From: Methylococcales bacterium
Lineage (GTDB): Bacteria; Pseudomonadota; Gammaproteobacteria; Methylococcales; Methylomonadaceae
NCBI GenBank assembly: GCA_028715725.1
Contig: JAQURG010000008.1
Coordinates: 36,119 to 100,118 of the forward strand
Direction: 5' to 3'
Length of the DNA stretch: 64,000 bases
The translations under genes were made by a program, and so were the position numbers. A model generated the notes under the pieces. The model was not told the DNA's origin, searched no databases, and saw nothing but the letters and a program-made list of their open reading frames with translations. This document shows positions 34,950-45,850 of this stretch, piece after piece (position 1 is the first letter of the stretch; the number at the start of each line of letters is the position of its first letter).

Positions 34950-36190
34950 TATGCTTTCGATTCCAGATGCGCAATTCGAATCGCCGCTGGCGGATGGCTG
35001 TAATGAAAAGCCGAATACAGCGGATCGGGCGTTAGCGTATTGGCATTTTCTTCATACAGCTTGACCAGTCCGCTGATCATTTTGGCAGCCTTGGCATTGG
35101 CAGCGGCAAAATCATCGGCTTCAAATTCAAATTTACGTTGGAAATAAGCGCTGATGGGCTGTATGAAAAAAGTAAAGGATGACGAAACCAGCATGAATAA
35201 TAACAAGGCGGCGGCGTTTGACGGCTGTGTTACGCCTAATCCGTTATAAAACCAGGGTTGATTGATCAGCCAGCCTAAAATTGCAAGACTGATCAGGCTC
35301 ATAATGGAGGTGGCAACCAGCATTTTAATGACATGTTTGCGTTTAAAATGCCCCAGCTCATGCGCCAGTATGGCTTCCAGTTCTTCATCATCGAGGGAGT
35401 TCACCAGATTGTCGAAAAATACGATGCGTTTGTTATTGCCAAGGCCTGTAAAATAGGCGTTGCCATGTCCTGAGCGCTTGGAGCCGTCCATGATGAATAT
35501 GCCCTGGCTGTTAAAGCCGCAGCGTTCAAGCAGGCCTTGAATGCGGTTTTTCAAGGAGCCCTCTGCCATGGGCGTAAATTTATTAAACAGGGGCGCAATC
35601 ACGGTAGGATAAAGCCAGCTCATCAGCAATGAGAAGCCTATTATGATGCCCCAGGCCCACAGCCACCAGAGCGGGCCAACATTATCCATTACCCACAGGA
35701 TTAAGGCCAGTAAAGGCAGGCCGATCGCCGCGCCCAAAGCCAGTTGCAGCAATTGGTCCTTGATAAACTGATTGACGGTGCTTTTATTGAAGCCGAATTT
35801 TTCTTCAATGACAAAGGTCTGATAGACGCTAACAGGTATTTCTATCAGCGCCATCATCAGAAAAATAGTGGCAATTGCCGCAACCCCTGCAATCAATGGC
35901 GAGGCAACAACCGAGGTCCAGTAGTTAAAAGCCCAATTAATGCCGCCGCCCAGCGTCAGCAGCAATAAAACGATAATTCCGAGTATGCCGTCTATATTTC
36001 CCAGTTTTATCTTTGCCAGCGTGTAATCAGCGGCTTTTTGATGCGCTGCCAATGAAACCTTGCTTTTGAAAGCATCAGGCACGCTGGAACGATGATCTGT
36101 CACATAATCAGCCTGCCGTTTAGCCAGCCAGAAATGAATAGAAGAAGAAATGGCGAGAGCGATTAAAAAGATAATAGTAAAGGTATTCAT
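34949..36190 (-). CDS. M48 family metalloprotease, Ste24/CAAX type
   Basis: This 413-residue membrane zinc protease has about six spans (residues 1-20, 65-85, 95-115, 140-160, 170-190 and 290-340) and the motif AHELGHFKRKH, with the third ligand Glu in FEFEADDFA. It resembles Ste24/CAAX protease 1 and acts in inner-membrane quality control. No prenylated substrate is expected in this organism. It is upstream of and coupled to rsgA, and divergent from orn with 87 bases between them. Confidence 0.93.
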   Translation of the reverse strand: MNTFTIIFLIALAISSSIHFWLAKRQADYVTDHRSSVPDAFKSKVSLAAHQKAADYTLAKIKLGNIDGILGIIVLLLLTLGGGINWAFNYWTSVVASPLIAGVAAIATIFLMMALIEIPVSVYQTFVIEEKFGFNKSTVNQFIKDQLLQLALGAAIGLPLLALILWVMDNVGPLWWLWAWGIIIGFSLLMSWLYPTVIAPLFNKFTPMAEGSLKNRIQGLLERCGFNSQGIFIMDGSKRSGHGNAYFTGLGNNKRIVFFDNLVNSLDDEELEAILAHELGHFKRKHVIKMLVATSIMSLISLAILGWLINQPWFYNGLGVTQPSNAAALLLFMLVSSSFTFFIQPISAYFQRKFEFEADDFAAANAKAAKMISGLVKLYEENANTLTPDPLYSAFHYSHPPAAIRIAHLESKA

Positions 36191-36277
36191 AAGCCGGGTA
36201 CATTAAGTTTAAGAGTTAGACGTACAGATTAGCCAATGCTACACTAACCGTGACCTTCAACACAATGGAATCAATAA

Positions 36278-36823
36278 ATGGCGCAGGATTCTCAGCATCT
36301 TATCTGGATAGACCTGGAAATGACGGGATTAAATCCGGACAGTGATTTAATAATCGAGATTGCATCGGTGGTTACCGATAAAGACTTGAATATTCTGGCA
36401 CAAGGCCCGGTACTGGCGGTGCGCCAGTCTGATGCGGTTTTGGCGGCTATGGATGACTGGAATCAAAAGCATCATGGTCAGTCCGGCTTAATCGACAGAG
36501 TCAAGTCTTCAACCATCGATGAAATTGAAGCAGAGCGATTGACAATCGAGTTTCTGGAAAAATGGGTGCCTGAAAGGACTTCGCCTATTTGCGGTAACAG
36601 TATTGGCCAGGACAGACGCTTCTTGTTCCGTTATATGCCCAGGCTGGAAGCGTATTTCCATTATCGGAATATTGATGTTTCAACGCTCAAGGAACTGGCA
36701 GCCAGATGGGCTCCCGAACTCAAAAACGGCTTTAAAAAGGAGTCTACGCATCAGGCCCTGAACGACATTATTGATTCCATTGAAGAACTGCGCTATTACC
36801 GGGAACACTTTATCAAGCTCTAG
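36278..36823 (+). CDS. orn: Oligoribonuclease
   Basis: Orn is a 3'-5' exoribonuclease of the DEDDh class that degrades the last di- to pentanucleotides, including pGpG from c-di-GMP turnover. In 181 residues it has [11 protein letters not shown] with the first Asp/Glu pair, [11 protein letters not shown], and a final HxAxxD-like [11 protein letters not shown]. Length is exactly typical. It is divergent from the M48 protease and rsgA genes. Confidence 0.97.
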   Translation: MAQDSQHLIWIDLEMTGLNPDSDLIIEIASVVTDKDLNILAQGPVLAVRQSDAVLAAMDDWNQKHHGQSGLIDRVKSSTIDEIEAERLTIEFLEKWVPERTSPICGNSIGQDRRFLFRYMPRLEAYFHYRNIDVSTLKELAARWAPELKNGFKKESTHQALNDIIDSIEELRYYREHFIKL

Positions 36824-36954
36824 CCGTAAGCCTGAAAATATAAAAACCTGCAATCCGGATTCGATTTTCAGTTAGCCGATGATAGAGCTAAACTCTTCTT
36901 ATAGACCCATAAATCGCGTCACCTCAATCATCCTGTATATTTTTATAAAGGTAA

Positions 36955-38238
<1,284 letters not shown>

Positions 38239-38272
38239 GAAGCGACGAGCAATCGGTCGTTCTTCTTTCAGC

Positions 38273-38304
38273 AAAAGGGAGGATTAATTAACCCTCCCTT
38301 TTTT
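38273..38304. terminator. Bidirectional terminator between serS and the OmpA-like gene
   Basis: AAAAGGGAGG and CCTCCCTTTT form a 10-bp stem with a 10-base loop, followed by TTTTTT. The A-run on the left makes it active on the minus strand too. It separates the convergent serS and vWA/OmpA genes. Confidence 0.85.
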
Positions 38305-38343
38305 ATATGTAGAAACCCTTAAAGAGCTTCTGGTCTGGCGATG

Positions 38344-39558
38344 TTATTGAGCTTGTAGAAGTTGTTGTGTATGACCATTAACTTGCAGTTGTACGCGACG
38401 ATTGTTGGCGCGACCTGCTTCAGTATCATTAGTGTCTATGGGCCGAGTCCAGCCATATCCACGGGAAGTGATATTGGGCGAATGGCTTCCCTCAGTCAGG
38501 TAATTTTTGACCGCTAATGCACGGTGCTCGGACAAAGCCATATTATGCTTGAAACCGCCCGTTTTGCTGGTATGGCCTTGTACTTCAATTAATAACTCCG
38601 GATGCTCCTTGATGGCTTTGGCCGCCTGGTCAAGATTTGGAAAGTATTCCGGTTTAATAACGGCCTTATCATTGTCGAATTTCACATCGACAATCCAGCA
38701 GCCCAGCACGCTGACTTTAGAGCCGGGCAAAGTGTCGGGACATTTATCAATGCAATCATTGACACCGTCCTTATCGCTATCAAGAGCTGAGCAGTCAGCA
38801 GCTTTAGGTGCGCCGGGTTTCAAGAAAATGCTTTTTACAAAATTCATCATATCTTCAGGGCTTGAAATTCTGTCGGCCGTTGTACTATAGCCACAACCGC
38901 CAACATTGGTGAGTCGGTTCAGGACGGTTCGGCCGTATTCTTCATGTTCGTTGCCAACCCAGACAGAATAAACGCATACTCTATCGCCATATTGCTGTTT
39001 CAAGTTTTGAAGTTCTTTGACGCCGCCCGAGTCCATATCATGACCATCGCTGAGAATTAAAACAGCAATGTTGCCGGTTGAGGCTAATAAATCTTCTCTT
39101 GTTCCATTAATGCCGTCGGCGATGGGTGAACCCCCGCTGGCGCAAACCAGGTTATCTATGCCGCTGCCGAAAACCGGTTTCGAGTAGGGGGTCGGCGGCA
39201 GATTAAGCTGGGTAAATCCCCACGACAGACAGTGTCCAAAGCCAAAGCTGCGAATGCTCGTGGTCAAATTTATGTTTGGAATCGTTAAATTGATTCTGCT
39301 GAGGATTTCTTTTTCAACCGAAAATTTTGTAGGAGCAGGTTGGGCAGGATAGCCTGAACCGGAATATTCTTCTGCCATTGACGATGACGAGTCATTAATA
39401 ACAAAGAAATTATCTGCTTTTTGCACATACTGACCGGAGGAAATTAACCCACTCAAGTCCTGAGCTGGAAAGGTTTGAAAAGTACTTGTTGGTTGCGAGG
39501 CACAGCCCGTTAATAGCAGGGTTGCAATGGATGCTACAATAATTAGTATTTTTTTCAT
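38344..39558 (-). CDS. Lipoprotein with vWA, thrombospondin-3 and OmpA domains
   Basis: This protein of about 404 residues has a lipoprotein signal with lipobox LTGC (Cys about 19), a von Willebrand A-like domain (about 45-250) with the MIDAS-like NDSSSSM, a Ca-binding repeat DSDKDGVNDCIDKCP, and a C-terminal OmpA domain ending in VQGHTSKTGG and SRGYGWTRPIDTN. OmpA domains hold peptidoglycan. The vWA domain suggests Ca- or Mg-dependent partner binding. The start at 39558 (MKKILIIV) has AGGGG about eight bases upstream. The longer frame to 39612 adds a stretch without a site. Confidence 0.88.
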   Translation of the reverse strand: MKKILIIVASIATLLLTGCASQPTSTFQTFPAQDLSGLISSGQYVQKADNFFVINDSSSSMAEEYSGSGYPAQPAPTKFSVEKEILSRINLTIPNINLTTSIRSFGFGHCLSWGFTQLNLPPTPYSKPVFGSGIDNLVCASGGSPIADGINGTREDLLASTGNIAVLILSDGHDMDSGGVKELQNLKQQYGDRVCVYSVWVGNEHEEYGRTVLNRLTNVGGCGYSTTADRISSPEDMMNFVKSIFLKPGAPKAADCSALDSDKDGVNDCIDKCPDTLPGSKVSVLGCWIVDVKFDNDKAVIKPEYFPNLDQAAKAIKEHPELLIEVQGHTSKTGGFKHNMALSEHRALAVKNYLTEGSHSPNITSRGYGWTRPIDTNDTEAGRANNRRVQLQVNGHTQQLLQAQ

Positions 39559-39941
39559 TGATAGATCCCCTATTGTTATTAATAAAATCAACAAATCGAT
39601 TAAGATAAGCAAGTCTTGTGCAGTATCAAAGAATCAGTCCGGATTCTAGCATTGTCTTTATTCGATTGAAATAAAGTCTTATCTAAGACACCTCGGCGGT
39701 TATTGCGTCTAACTGAAATGTTTGAAGCAATTTGCAGTAATAGGCTGGATGCGCAAGTTTTATTGGAAGGGATTGAGTATAATGCATCAGCTGGAACCAA
39801 AGAGCCGCAGCCTATAAAGAGATAGCGCTTCGAAGGTTATAAAAGTGCGGCACCGCTTTAGCTGTCCAGCCGTGCGTTTGAGAGCCGCTAACCCAACTCC
39901 ATCAGCACGCTAGAAAATTTTATTAACAAAATAACATCAAA
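39559..39941. other. Gene-free stretch upstream of gltX
   Basis: 383 bases between the OmpA-like gene and gltX, which diverge. A perfect TATAAT is at 39778-39783 on the plus strand but lacks a convincing -35 hexamer. It may be the gltX promoter core. Nothing else was recognised. Confidence 0.35.
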
Positions 39942-41345
39942 ATGACTATAACAACACGTTTTGCCCCGAGTCCAACCGGTTATCTGCATGTCGGCGGTGC
40001 GCGCACCGCCCTGTTTTCCTGGTTGTATGCACGCAAGCACGGCGGAAAATTTATTTTGCGAATTGAAGATACCGATCTGGAACGTTCAACTCAGGAGTCA
40101 GTTAACGCCATTCTCGAAGGCATGACCTGGCTGGGTCTGGAGTATGATGCCGGGCCTTTTTATCAAACTCATCATTTTGATCGCTATAAAGAGATTATCC
40201 AGCAGTTACTGGCTCAGGGAGATGCCTATCATTGCTATTGCAGCAAAGAAGAACTGGAGCAATTACGTACCGAACAAATGGCTAATAAAGAAAAGCCGCG
40301 TTATAACGGTAAATGCAGAGACTCTGCCACTGTCCGGGAAGGAATTGAGCCGGTTATCCGCTTTAAAAATCCCGTTGATGGCCTCGTAACCATTTCTGAT
40401 TTGGTCAAGGGCGACATCGTAGTCGCCAATAAAGAGCTGGATGATCTGATTATCGCCAGAGCCGATGGCTCGCCCACCTACAATTTAACGGTTGTTGTTG
40501 ACGATATGGATATGAAAGTCACGCATGTTATCCGGGGCGACGACCATATCAATAACACGCCCAGACAGATGAATATTCTTAAAGCCTTGGGTGCCGAACT
40601 GCCGAAATATGCCCATTTGCCGATGATATTGGGTCCTGATGGCGCGCGATTATCAAAACGTCATGGCGCAGTCAGTGTGATGCAGTTCCGTGATGACGGC
40701 TATTTGCCGGAAGCGTTGCTGAATTATCTGGTGCGCCTGGGCTGGTCTCGCGGCGATCAGGAAATCTTTTCCATCGATGAAATGGTCGAGTATTTCGAAC
40801 TGGACGACGTCAATGTATCGGCCTCGACTTTTAACATGGAAAAGCTGTTGTGGTTAAACCATCAGTATATTATGAACGGCGATCCTGCTCATGTCGCGCG
40901 TCATTTAAGCTGGCACATCGGACAGTTGGGTATTGATCCTGCTGACGGGCCCGAGCTGATCGATGTGGTAAAAGCGCAAAGAGAACGCAGTAAAACCTTG
41001 GTCGAGATGGCCGCCGCCAGTATTTATTTCTATAAGGAATTCGATTCCTACGATGAAAAAGCAGTTAAAAAGAATTTTACGCCGGGATCGGAAAATGTAT
41101 TGGCGCGTTTGCACGATGAGTTTGCGGCGGTAACCGACTGGAAAGGTGAGGTCGTTCACCAGATTGTTTTAAATACAGCCGAAACCCTGGAGCTTAATCT
41201 GGGTAAAGTGGCTCAGCCCTTGCGGGTTGCGGTTTGCGGCTCGGCAGTTTCGCCCGCCATTGACGTTACACTGTCCTTAATGGGGCAGGAAAAAACTCTC
41301 TCCAGAATAAAAAAGGCCATTAATTATACTAGAAGTTTAAATTAG
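39942..41345 (+). CDS. gltX: Glutamyl-tRNA synthetase
   Basis: This class I synthetase attaches glutamate to tRNA-Glu. It has [21 protein letters not shown] with the HIGH-type HVGG, and [11 protein letters not shown], the KMSKS equivalent. The anticodon-binding alpha-helical domain follows. Length 467, normal. It is directly upstream of two tRNA-Glu genes, so enzyme and substrate RNAs are side by side. Confidence 0.97.
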   Translation: MTITTRFAPSPTGYLHVGGARTALFSWLYARKHGGKFILRIEDTDLERSTQESVNAILEGMTWLGLEYDAGPFYQTHHFDRYKEIIQQLLAQGDAYHCYCSKEELEQLRTEQMANKEKPRYNGKCRDSATVREGIEPVIRFKNPVDGLVTISDLVKGDIVVANKELDDLIIARADGSPTYNLTVVVDDMDMKVTHVIRGDDHINNTPRQMNILKALGAELPKYAHLPMILGPDGARLSKRHGAVSVMQFRDDGYLPEALLNYLVRLGWSRGDQEIFSIDEMVEYFELDDVNVSASTFNMEKLLWLNHQYIMNGDPAHVARHLSWHIGQLGIDPADGPELIDVVKAQRERSKTLVEMAAASIYFYKEFDSYDEKAVKKNFTPGSENVLARLHDEFAAVTDWKGEVVHQIVLNTAETLELNLGKVAQPLRVAVCGSAVSPAIDVTLSLMGQEKTLSRIKKAINYTRSLN

Positions 41346-41348
41346 TGC

Positions 41349-41376
41349 TGGACATAATTGGTAAATACTGTAAAAT
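41349..41376 (+). promoter_or_regulatory. Probable promoter of the tRNA cluster
   Basis: TGGACA, a 16-base spacer and TAAAAT lie just after gltX, placing a start site about ten bases before the tRNA-Ala gene. Confidence 0.55.
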
Positions 41377-41392
41377 GCCGGTTCTTTACTGA

Positions 41393-41468
41393 GGGGCCAT
41401 AGCTCAATTGGGAGAGCGCAACACTGGCAGTGTTGAGGTCAGCGGTTCGATCCCGCTTGGCTCCACCA
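41393..41468 (+). tRNA. tRNA-Ala (GGC)
   Basis: A 76-base cloverleaf. The acceptor pairs GGGGCCA with TGGCTCC, including the alanine identity pair G3-U70. The anticodon loop CTGGCAG gives GGC. The T arm contains GGTTCGATCC, and the CCA end is encoded. Confidence 0.96.
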
Positions 41469-41509
41469 AAAGTAAAATTGGCTTCAGGAAAAGTTGACTA
41501 AAGTGTTTA

Positions 41510-41585
41510 GTCCCCATCGTCTAGCGGCCTAGGACACTGCCCTTTCACGGCGGTAACAGGGGTTCGAACCCCCTTGGGGACGCCA
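41510..41585 (+). tRNA. tRNA-Glu (TTC), copy 1
   Basis: A 76-base cloverleaf with acceptor GTCCCC/GGGGAC, anticodon loop CTTTCAC (TTC), T arm GGGGTTCGAACCCC and encoded CCA. It is identical to the copy 203 bases downstream. Confidence 0.96.
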
Positions 41586-41712
41586 TTTTTATAATGGCTC
41601 ATGATTCACGAATCTTATACCTGTCATAAGAGAACGGTGATTTTAAAGTAGTATGAGGATTAGTCTGATCCGGTTCCGGATAAGACTATTGGCCAGACTA
41701 AAACCAGTTTTA

Positions 41713-41788
41713 GTCCCCATCGTCTAGCGGCCTAGGACACTGCCCTTTCACGGCGGTAACAGGGGTTCGAACCCCCTTGGGGACGCCA
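41713..41788 (+). tRNA. tRNA-Glu (TTC), copy 2
   Basis: This copy is base-for-base the same as copy 1, and the identity ends a few bases outside the gene (TTTAG before, CGCCA at the end). It is followed directly by a terminator and then by gene debris. Confidence 0.96.
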
Positions 41789-41794
41789 TAAAAT

Positions 41795-41826
41795 AAAAAG
41801 GCTTATCAATTGATAAGCCTTTTTTA
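41795..41826 (+). terminator. Intrinsic terminator of the tRNA cluster
   Basis: AAAAAGGCTTATCAA and its exact complement form a 15-bp perfect stem with no separate loop bases, ending in a T-run. Strong and also readable on the other strand. Confidence 0.88.
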
Positions 41827-41949
41827 TGCCTGTTGATTTGTTTTCGGAATATTTTTCGGTTCGGCGATGACCCGTTCAATCACGGATCGGCTTGGACAAG
41901 ATTGCCCGATACTGGAGCGCACTTCTTGAGTGAGGAGTAAGGAGCAGGC

Positions 41950-42126
41950 ATGCTGTGGCTCATTGACAGACTCGGTCTTCGATGGCAAATCGTACCCGCT
42001 GCTTTGAATGAGATGATGCGCGACAAAGGTCGCTCGAAGCGAGTCACCGATGCGCTCTTGAAAATGGTGAAGCTGGACATTGCGGGGAGGGCTTCAGCAT
42101 GCCTACAACTTCTGAGGGCCACATAA
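41950..42126 (+). pseudogene. Remnant of a VOC/PhnB-like protein gene (C-terminal part)
   Basis: This 58-codon frame translates to a segment like GLRWQIVPAALNEMM and ALLKMVKLDIAG. That matches the C-terminal end of VOC proteins often annotated as 3-demethylubiquinone-9 3-methyltransferase (family pattern CGWLxDxFGLSWQIVP ... MxKxDIA). The bases just before it give EQAC in a neighbouring frame, so the CGWL part is shifted. The N-terminal 90 or so residues are absent. It is a decayed fragment, not a working gene. Confidence 0.6.
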
Positions 42127-42416
42127 CCAAAGCATGCGTTATCCACTGCACATATTGCGTTTTAGTACGGATACTGTAGTGTTTGACGCGAATACGGTCG
42201 TGGGCTTGATCCGGAAGTTTTGGGGTATATTTTTATTTTGCATGGAAAAGGTTGCTATCAAAATTAAAACAGTATAGCCTCCAACTTAACAGCTTGTTAA
42301 CGTGGCGTTATACACTGGCGATAAATTAATAGACACCTTAAAGGTGTTTAATTATTTAGTTGCGCAAACTAGGGCGCGGATAGGTCAGGAAACTACATGC
42401 TTTTGATTTTGAAACA

Positions 42417-42674
42417 ATGGGAAGACGCTATCGCGCCTTAACACTGGATAAAGAAAGAAAAGCGATCAGAATCTATTCAACTGATAAGGAGCTCGCCGAA
42501 TTCAATCGCTTTTGGCGCGGCATGGAGATGAGACCTGATGGCGATGCATTTAAAGGAATCTCGCCCAAATTCGTCGGCGAGGTCAATATACCTGATGCCA
42601 GTGTTGCCAAGATAATGGGTGTAGACTTCGACGTTCTCCAACGACACGGATTCGAAGTTCACTTTATCCGTTAA
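42417..42674 (+). CDS. Small hypothetical protein
   Basis: An 85-residue frame with no recognised family. It is charged and soluble, with PKFVGEVNIPDASVAKIMGVDFDVLQRHGFEVHFI giving a plausible beta-alpha fold. It starts at ATG 42417 without a good ribosome site. Next to gene debris after the tRNAs. It may be a genuine small gene or a fragment. Confidence 0.4.
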   Translation: MGRRYRALTLDKERKAIRIYSTDKELAEFNRFWRGMEMRPDGDAFKGISPKFVGEVNIPDASVAKIMGVDFDVLQRHGFEVHFIR

Positions 42675-42733
42675 GCTGGTGAAACAGAGGTATATCGAAG
42701 GGGCATGGAGAGAACTCTGGCAGGGATACTACT

Positions 42734-43018
42734 GTGAAGCAAGAGTTTGGTTTTTTCGACAGTTGGTGGGTAAAGGCGCTTGGTTTGTTCGCAGCCTTGC
42801 TAGCAATTTGGGCGTTTTTCGTGATGATATCGCGAAATATATTAATACGCAGTAACCCAACGTATGTCTGTAATAGGTTGCACAATAAGGGCGTCATGGC
42901 CGTGCGGCGGATACTCAATCCCGCCCTTCGTAAAGTGGAACGCATCGCGGTTCCACCGGATATAATGCCCATTACCCAGCCATCTTTTGGCGTCGCAGAC
43001 GAATTTTATGTTGGATAG
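42734..43018 (+). CDS. Small hypothetical protein with one membrane span
   Basis: A 94-residue frame starting with GTG. Residues about 13-34 (VKALGLFAALLAIWAFFVMI) are a clear membrane helix, and the rest is basic then polar. Not recognised. The second half may be non-genic read-through. Low confidence. Confidence 0.35.
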   Translation: MKQEFGFFDSWWVKALGLFAALLAIWAFFVMISRNILIRSNPTYVCNRLHNKGVMAVRRILNPALRKVERIAVPPDIMPITQPSFGVADEFYVG

Positions 43019-43059
43019 GGCCGCTTCAATCCAAAAACCAAAACGATCAGGAGTAAACC

Positions 43060-43370
43060 ATGCGCTTCTTACTGAAAGTCAATATTCCCGTTGAGTCCGG
43101 GAACCAGGCTGCGAAGGCTGGAAAGCTCGGCGCAACGGTCCAGTCCATTCTGGCAGATATGAAGCCGGAGGCCGTTTATTTTACCGACAATAATGGCCAT
43201 CGCGCGGGGTTCATTTTTCTCGAGATGCAGGACGCCTCTCAAATCCCGCCATCGCTGAACCGCGGTTCCTCGCGTTCAATGCCAGCGTCGAGATTCATCC
43301 GGTCATGCTACCCGAGGATTTGGACAGGGCTAGCGGTGCAATCAAGATGGCAGTCAAAAAATATGCCTGA
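43060..43370 (+). pseudogene. Small DUF protein gene broken by a one-base deletion
   Basis: The first 64 codons (MRFLLKVNIPVESGN ... GFIFLEMQDASQIP) belong to a small stress-gene-like family, similar to DUF3303 proteins with a ferredoxin-like fold. After ATCCCG, near 43258, the expected protein AIAEPRFLAFNASVEIHPVMLPEDL continues in another frame to TGA at 43370. One G is missing (CCGGCC read as CCGCC). Repaired, the protein would have about 103 residues. AGGAG lies six bases before the ATG, so it was once a real gene. The 130-codon frame running to 43452 is an artefact of the shift. Confidence 0.75.
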
Positions 43371-43487
43371 TCGAGGAGCATCATTTAACTTTCAGCTCAA
43401 GCCGACGCACGGGATCATTGCTGTTCTTCTAAGCGTTGGCGCGCTTGGGTGAGCTACTACCTTAGGCTTTTTGGAGATTTTTTGTAT

Positions 43488-44108
43488 ATGGGTTCTTGTT
43501 GCGATAACAATTGTGCAATTGAAAGGTTGCGTGAAAAACAGCGTGGAACGCTTAAGACTGTACTAGGTGTAAATGCTGTAATGTTCTTCGTTATAGCTGT
43601 TGCGGCATTCTATGGAAAATCTACGGCCCTTCTTTCAGACAGCATGGATAACTTCGGAGATGCGCTGACATATGGCTTGAGCCTTTATGCCGTTTCTCAA
43701 GGCAGTACGGCAAAAGCGAAAGTTGCCTTATTTAAAGGAGGTTTAATCTTCCTTGGTGCATGCGTGGTTTTGGCACAAATAATCCGGAAGCTAATGGTTC
43801 CGGTGTTACCCTCCTACGAGGTTATGGGTATTTTTAGCTTAATGGGTTTGGCCGCAAATTCGCTGTGTCTGTTTCTGTTGTGGAAGCACCGGAACGAAGA
43901 TATAAACATGAGTTCCGTCTGGGAATGTTCAAGAAACGACATTGCGTCTAACCTATCGGTATTTATTGCTGCGGGTGCTGTCTGGTTTTTTGAATCGGGA
44001 TGGGCAGACATTGTCGTTGCATCATGCCTTATTTTGTTGTTGCTTAGTTCTTCTGTTCGTGTTCTTAGTTCTGCGTTTAAAGAGCTGCTTGCAAATACGG
44101 TAAGGTAG
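43488..44108 (+). CDS. Cation diffusion facilitator family transporter
   Basis: A membrane protein of about 206 residues with MGSCCDNNCAIERL at the start, which may bind metal through Cys and His-like residues. The CDF metal-site motif LLSDSMDNFGDAL (DxxxD type) is in span two. The second site usually reads HxxxD or NDxxxN; here RNDIASNLSV is seen. Six spans. No C-terminal cytoplasmic domain. The start at 43488 has GGAG ten bases upstream, and the longer frame (43449) overlaps debris. Its metal, perhaps Zn, Co, Ni or Cd, is unknown. Confidence 0.8.
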   Translation: MGSCCDNNCAIERLREKQRGTLKTVLGVNAVMFFVIAVAAFYGKSTALLSDSMDNFGDALTYGLSLYAVSQGSTAKAKVALFKGGLIFLGACVVLAQIIRKLMVPVLPSYEVMGIFSLMGLAANSLCLFLLWKHRNEDINMSSVWECSRNDIASNLSVFIAAGAVWFFESGWADIVVASCLILLLLSSSVRVLSSAFKELLANTVR

Positions 44109-44138
44109 CCGATTTGCAATAGGTCCATGATTGTCGCC

Positions 44139-44900
44139 TCAGTTTCTGATCTTGTACCCGGTTTTAAACACCCACCATACAAAAGTCAAACAGATGACAA
44201 GAAAGCCGAACGTCATGCCAATACTTTCGCCAATATGCACATCGGCAACGCCATAAAAGCTCCAGCGAAATCCGCTAATCAAATACACCACCGGATTGAA
44301 TAAGGTGATCTTTTGCCACAACGGCGGCAACATATTGATGGAATAGAATGCGCCGCCCAGGAATGTCAGCGGGGTGACAATCAGCATCGGCACCACCTGT
44401 AGTTTCTGAAAATTATCGGCCCACAGGCCGATAATGAAGCCAAACAGGCTGAAGGTGACGGCAGTAAGCAGAAGAAAGGCAATCATCCACAAAGGATGAG
44501 CGATCTCGTAGGGCACGAAAATGCGCGCGGTGCCGAGGATTAGCAGACCCAATATCACTGACTTGGTCGCCGCCGCTCCCACATAACCCATCAGCACTTC
44601 AACCCATGAAATCGGTGCGGATAGCAGTTCATAAATAGTGCCCGACCACCTGGGCATATAAATGCCGAAAGAGGCATTGGAGATGCTTTCGTTCAGTAAA
44701 TTCAGCATAACCAGCCCGGGGATGATAAAAGCGCCATAACTAATGCTGTCAATGTCGCCCATACGTGAACCGATGGCTTTGCCGAATACGATAAAATACA
44801 GCGAGGTCGTCAGCACCGGTGCGGCGATGCTTGCCCATAGCGTACGAAAGGTGCGCGCCATTTCAAAGTGATAAATGGCGCGAATGCCATAGATATTCAT
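44139..44900 (-). CDS. ABC-2 type transporter permease
   Basis: This 253-residue permease of the YadH/NodJ type has six spans. [28 protein letters not shown] and the final [13 protein letters not shown] are typical. It follows the ATPase gene with a 4-base overlap. The pair exports an unknown molecule, in other systems polysaccharide, lipid or drug. Convergent with the cation transporter. Confidence 0.92.
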   Translation of the reverse strand: MNIYGIRAIYHFEMARTFRTLWASIAAPVLTTSLYFIVFGKAIGSRMGDIDSISYGAFIIPGLVMLNLLNESISNASFGIYMPRWSGTIYELLSAPISWVEVLMGYVGAAATKSVILGLLILGTARIFVPYEIAHPLWMIAFLLLTAVTFSLFGFIIGLWADNFQKLQVVPMLIVTPLTFLGGAFYSINMLPPLWQKITLFNPVVYLISGFRWSFYGVADVHIGESIGMTFGFLVICLTFVWWVFKTGYKIRN

Positions 44901-45850
44901 GACAATGCTCCTTTTGGCTGATGCACCAGACTGACGAAGATGTCCTCCAACGAACTCTCGCTGGTGCGTAAATCTTTAAATTCGATGCCATGTTTACTTA
45001 ACGCGCGCAACAGCTCGGCGATGCGGGTTTCTTCTTCCTGGCTATCGAAGCTATAAACCAGCGCGTGCCCGTCGTTGGTGAGCGCTAGCGACCAGCCAGC
45101 AAGCTCGGCCGGTATGCGGGTCATCGGCTGACGCAAAGTCAGGGTTAGCTGCTTCTGGCCGAGCTTGCGCATCAGTACAGCTTTGTCTTCTACCACGATC
45201 AGTTCGCCTTTGTTGATGACACCGATGCGGTCTGCCATGTCTTCGGCTTCCTCGATGTAATGCGTGGTCAGAATGACGGTGGTGCCCTGCGCACGCAGTT
45301 CGCGCACCATACGCCACATGTCATGCCGTAACTCCACATCCACGCCGGCAGTCGGCTCATCAAGGAACAATATCGTTGGCTCATGCGCGAGGGCTTTGGC
45401 AATCAGCACCCGGCGTTTCATGCCGCCAGATAATGCCATGATTTTCGAATCGCGCTTGTCCCACAGCGACAGATCGCGCAGCACTTTTTCCAGATAGGCT
45501 GCGTTGGAAGCCTTACCGAACAGTCCCCGACTGAATTTGAGCGTGGCCCAGACCGACTCAAATGAGTCCGTATGCAGTTCCTGCGGCACCAACCCGATGG
45601 CTGCCCGTGCCGCGCGGTAATCTCGCACAGTGTCATAACCATCGGCGATGATGGTTCCTGAAGTGGCTTTGACGATGCCGCAGATGATGCTAATCAGTGT
45701 CGTTTTGCCTGCACCATTGGGTCCGAGCAAGGCGAATATCTCGCCGCGTTTGATGTCCAGGTTGATGTCTTTAAGCGCCTGGAAACCGCCGGCATATCTC
45801 TTGTTAACGCCGTTCACGGAAATAATGGGCGCGGAATTGTTAGTGGTCAT
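44897..45850 (-). CDS. ABC transporter ATP-binding protein, YadG/NodI type
   Basis: This 317-residue ATPase has Walker [11 protein letters not shown], signature LSGGMKRR, Walker [11 protein letters not shown] and H-loop TTHYIEEAE. The C-terminal about 80 residues are the regulatory extension of the NodI/DrrA class. First gene of the pair with the permease, coupled through a 4-base overlap. Confidence 0.94.
   Translation of the reverse strand: MTTNNSAPIISVNGVNKRYAGGFQALKDINLDIKRGEIFALLGPNGAGKTTLISIICGIVKATSGTIIADGYDTVRDYRAARAAIGLVPQELHTDSFESVWATLKFSRGLFGKASNAAYLEKVLRDLSLWDKRDSKIMALSGGMKRRVLIAKALAHEPTILFLDEPTAGVDVELRHDMWRMVRELRAQGTTVILTTHYIEEAEDMADRIGVINKGELIVVEDKAVLMRKLGQKQLTLTLRQPMTRIPAELAGWSLALTNDGHALVYSFDSQEEETRIAELLRALSKHGIEFKDLRTSESSLEDIFVSLVHQPKGALS

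Noticed and set aside
39763..39783. TATAAT upstream of gltX as a firm promoter
   Set aside because: No -35 hexamer at 16-18 bases; kept only as a remark in the gene-free stretch.
42127..42416. Inverted-looking stretch with GTTAAC and CTTAACAG that hinted at an integron attC site
   Set aside because: Core sites do not fit the RYYYAAC and GTTRRRY rule, and no integrase or cassette order is present.
43371..43452. C-terminal part of the 130-codon frame after the broken gene
   Set aside because: It is reading in the wrong frame after the one-base deletion; the family ends at 43370.
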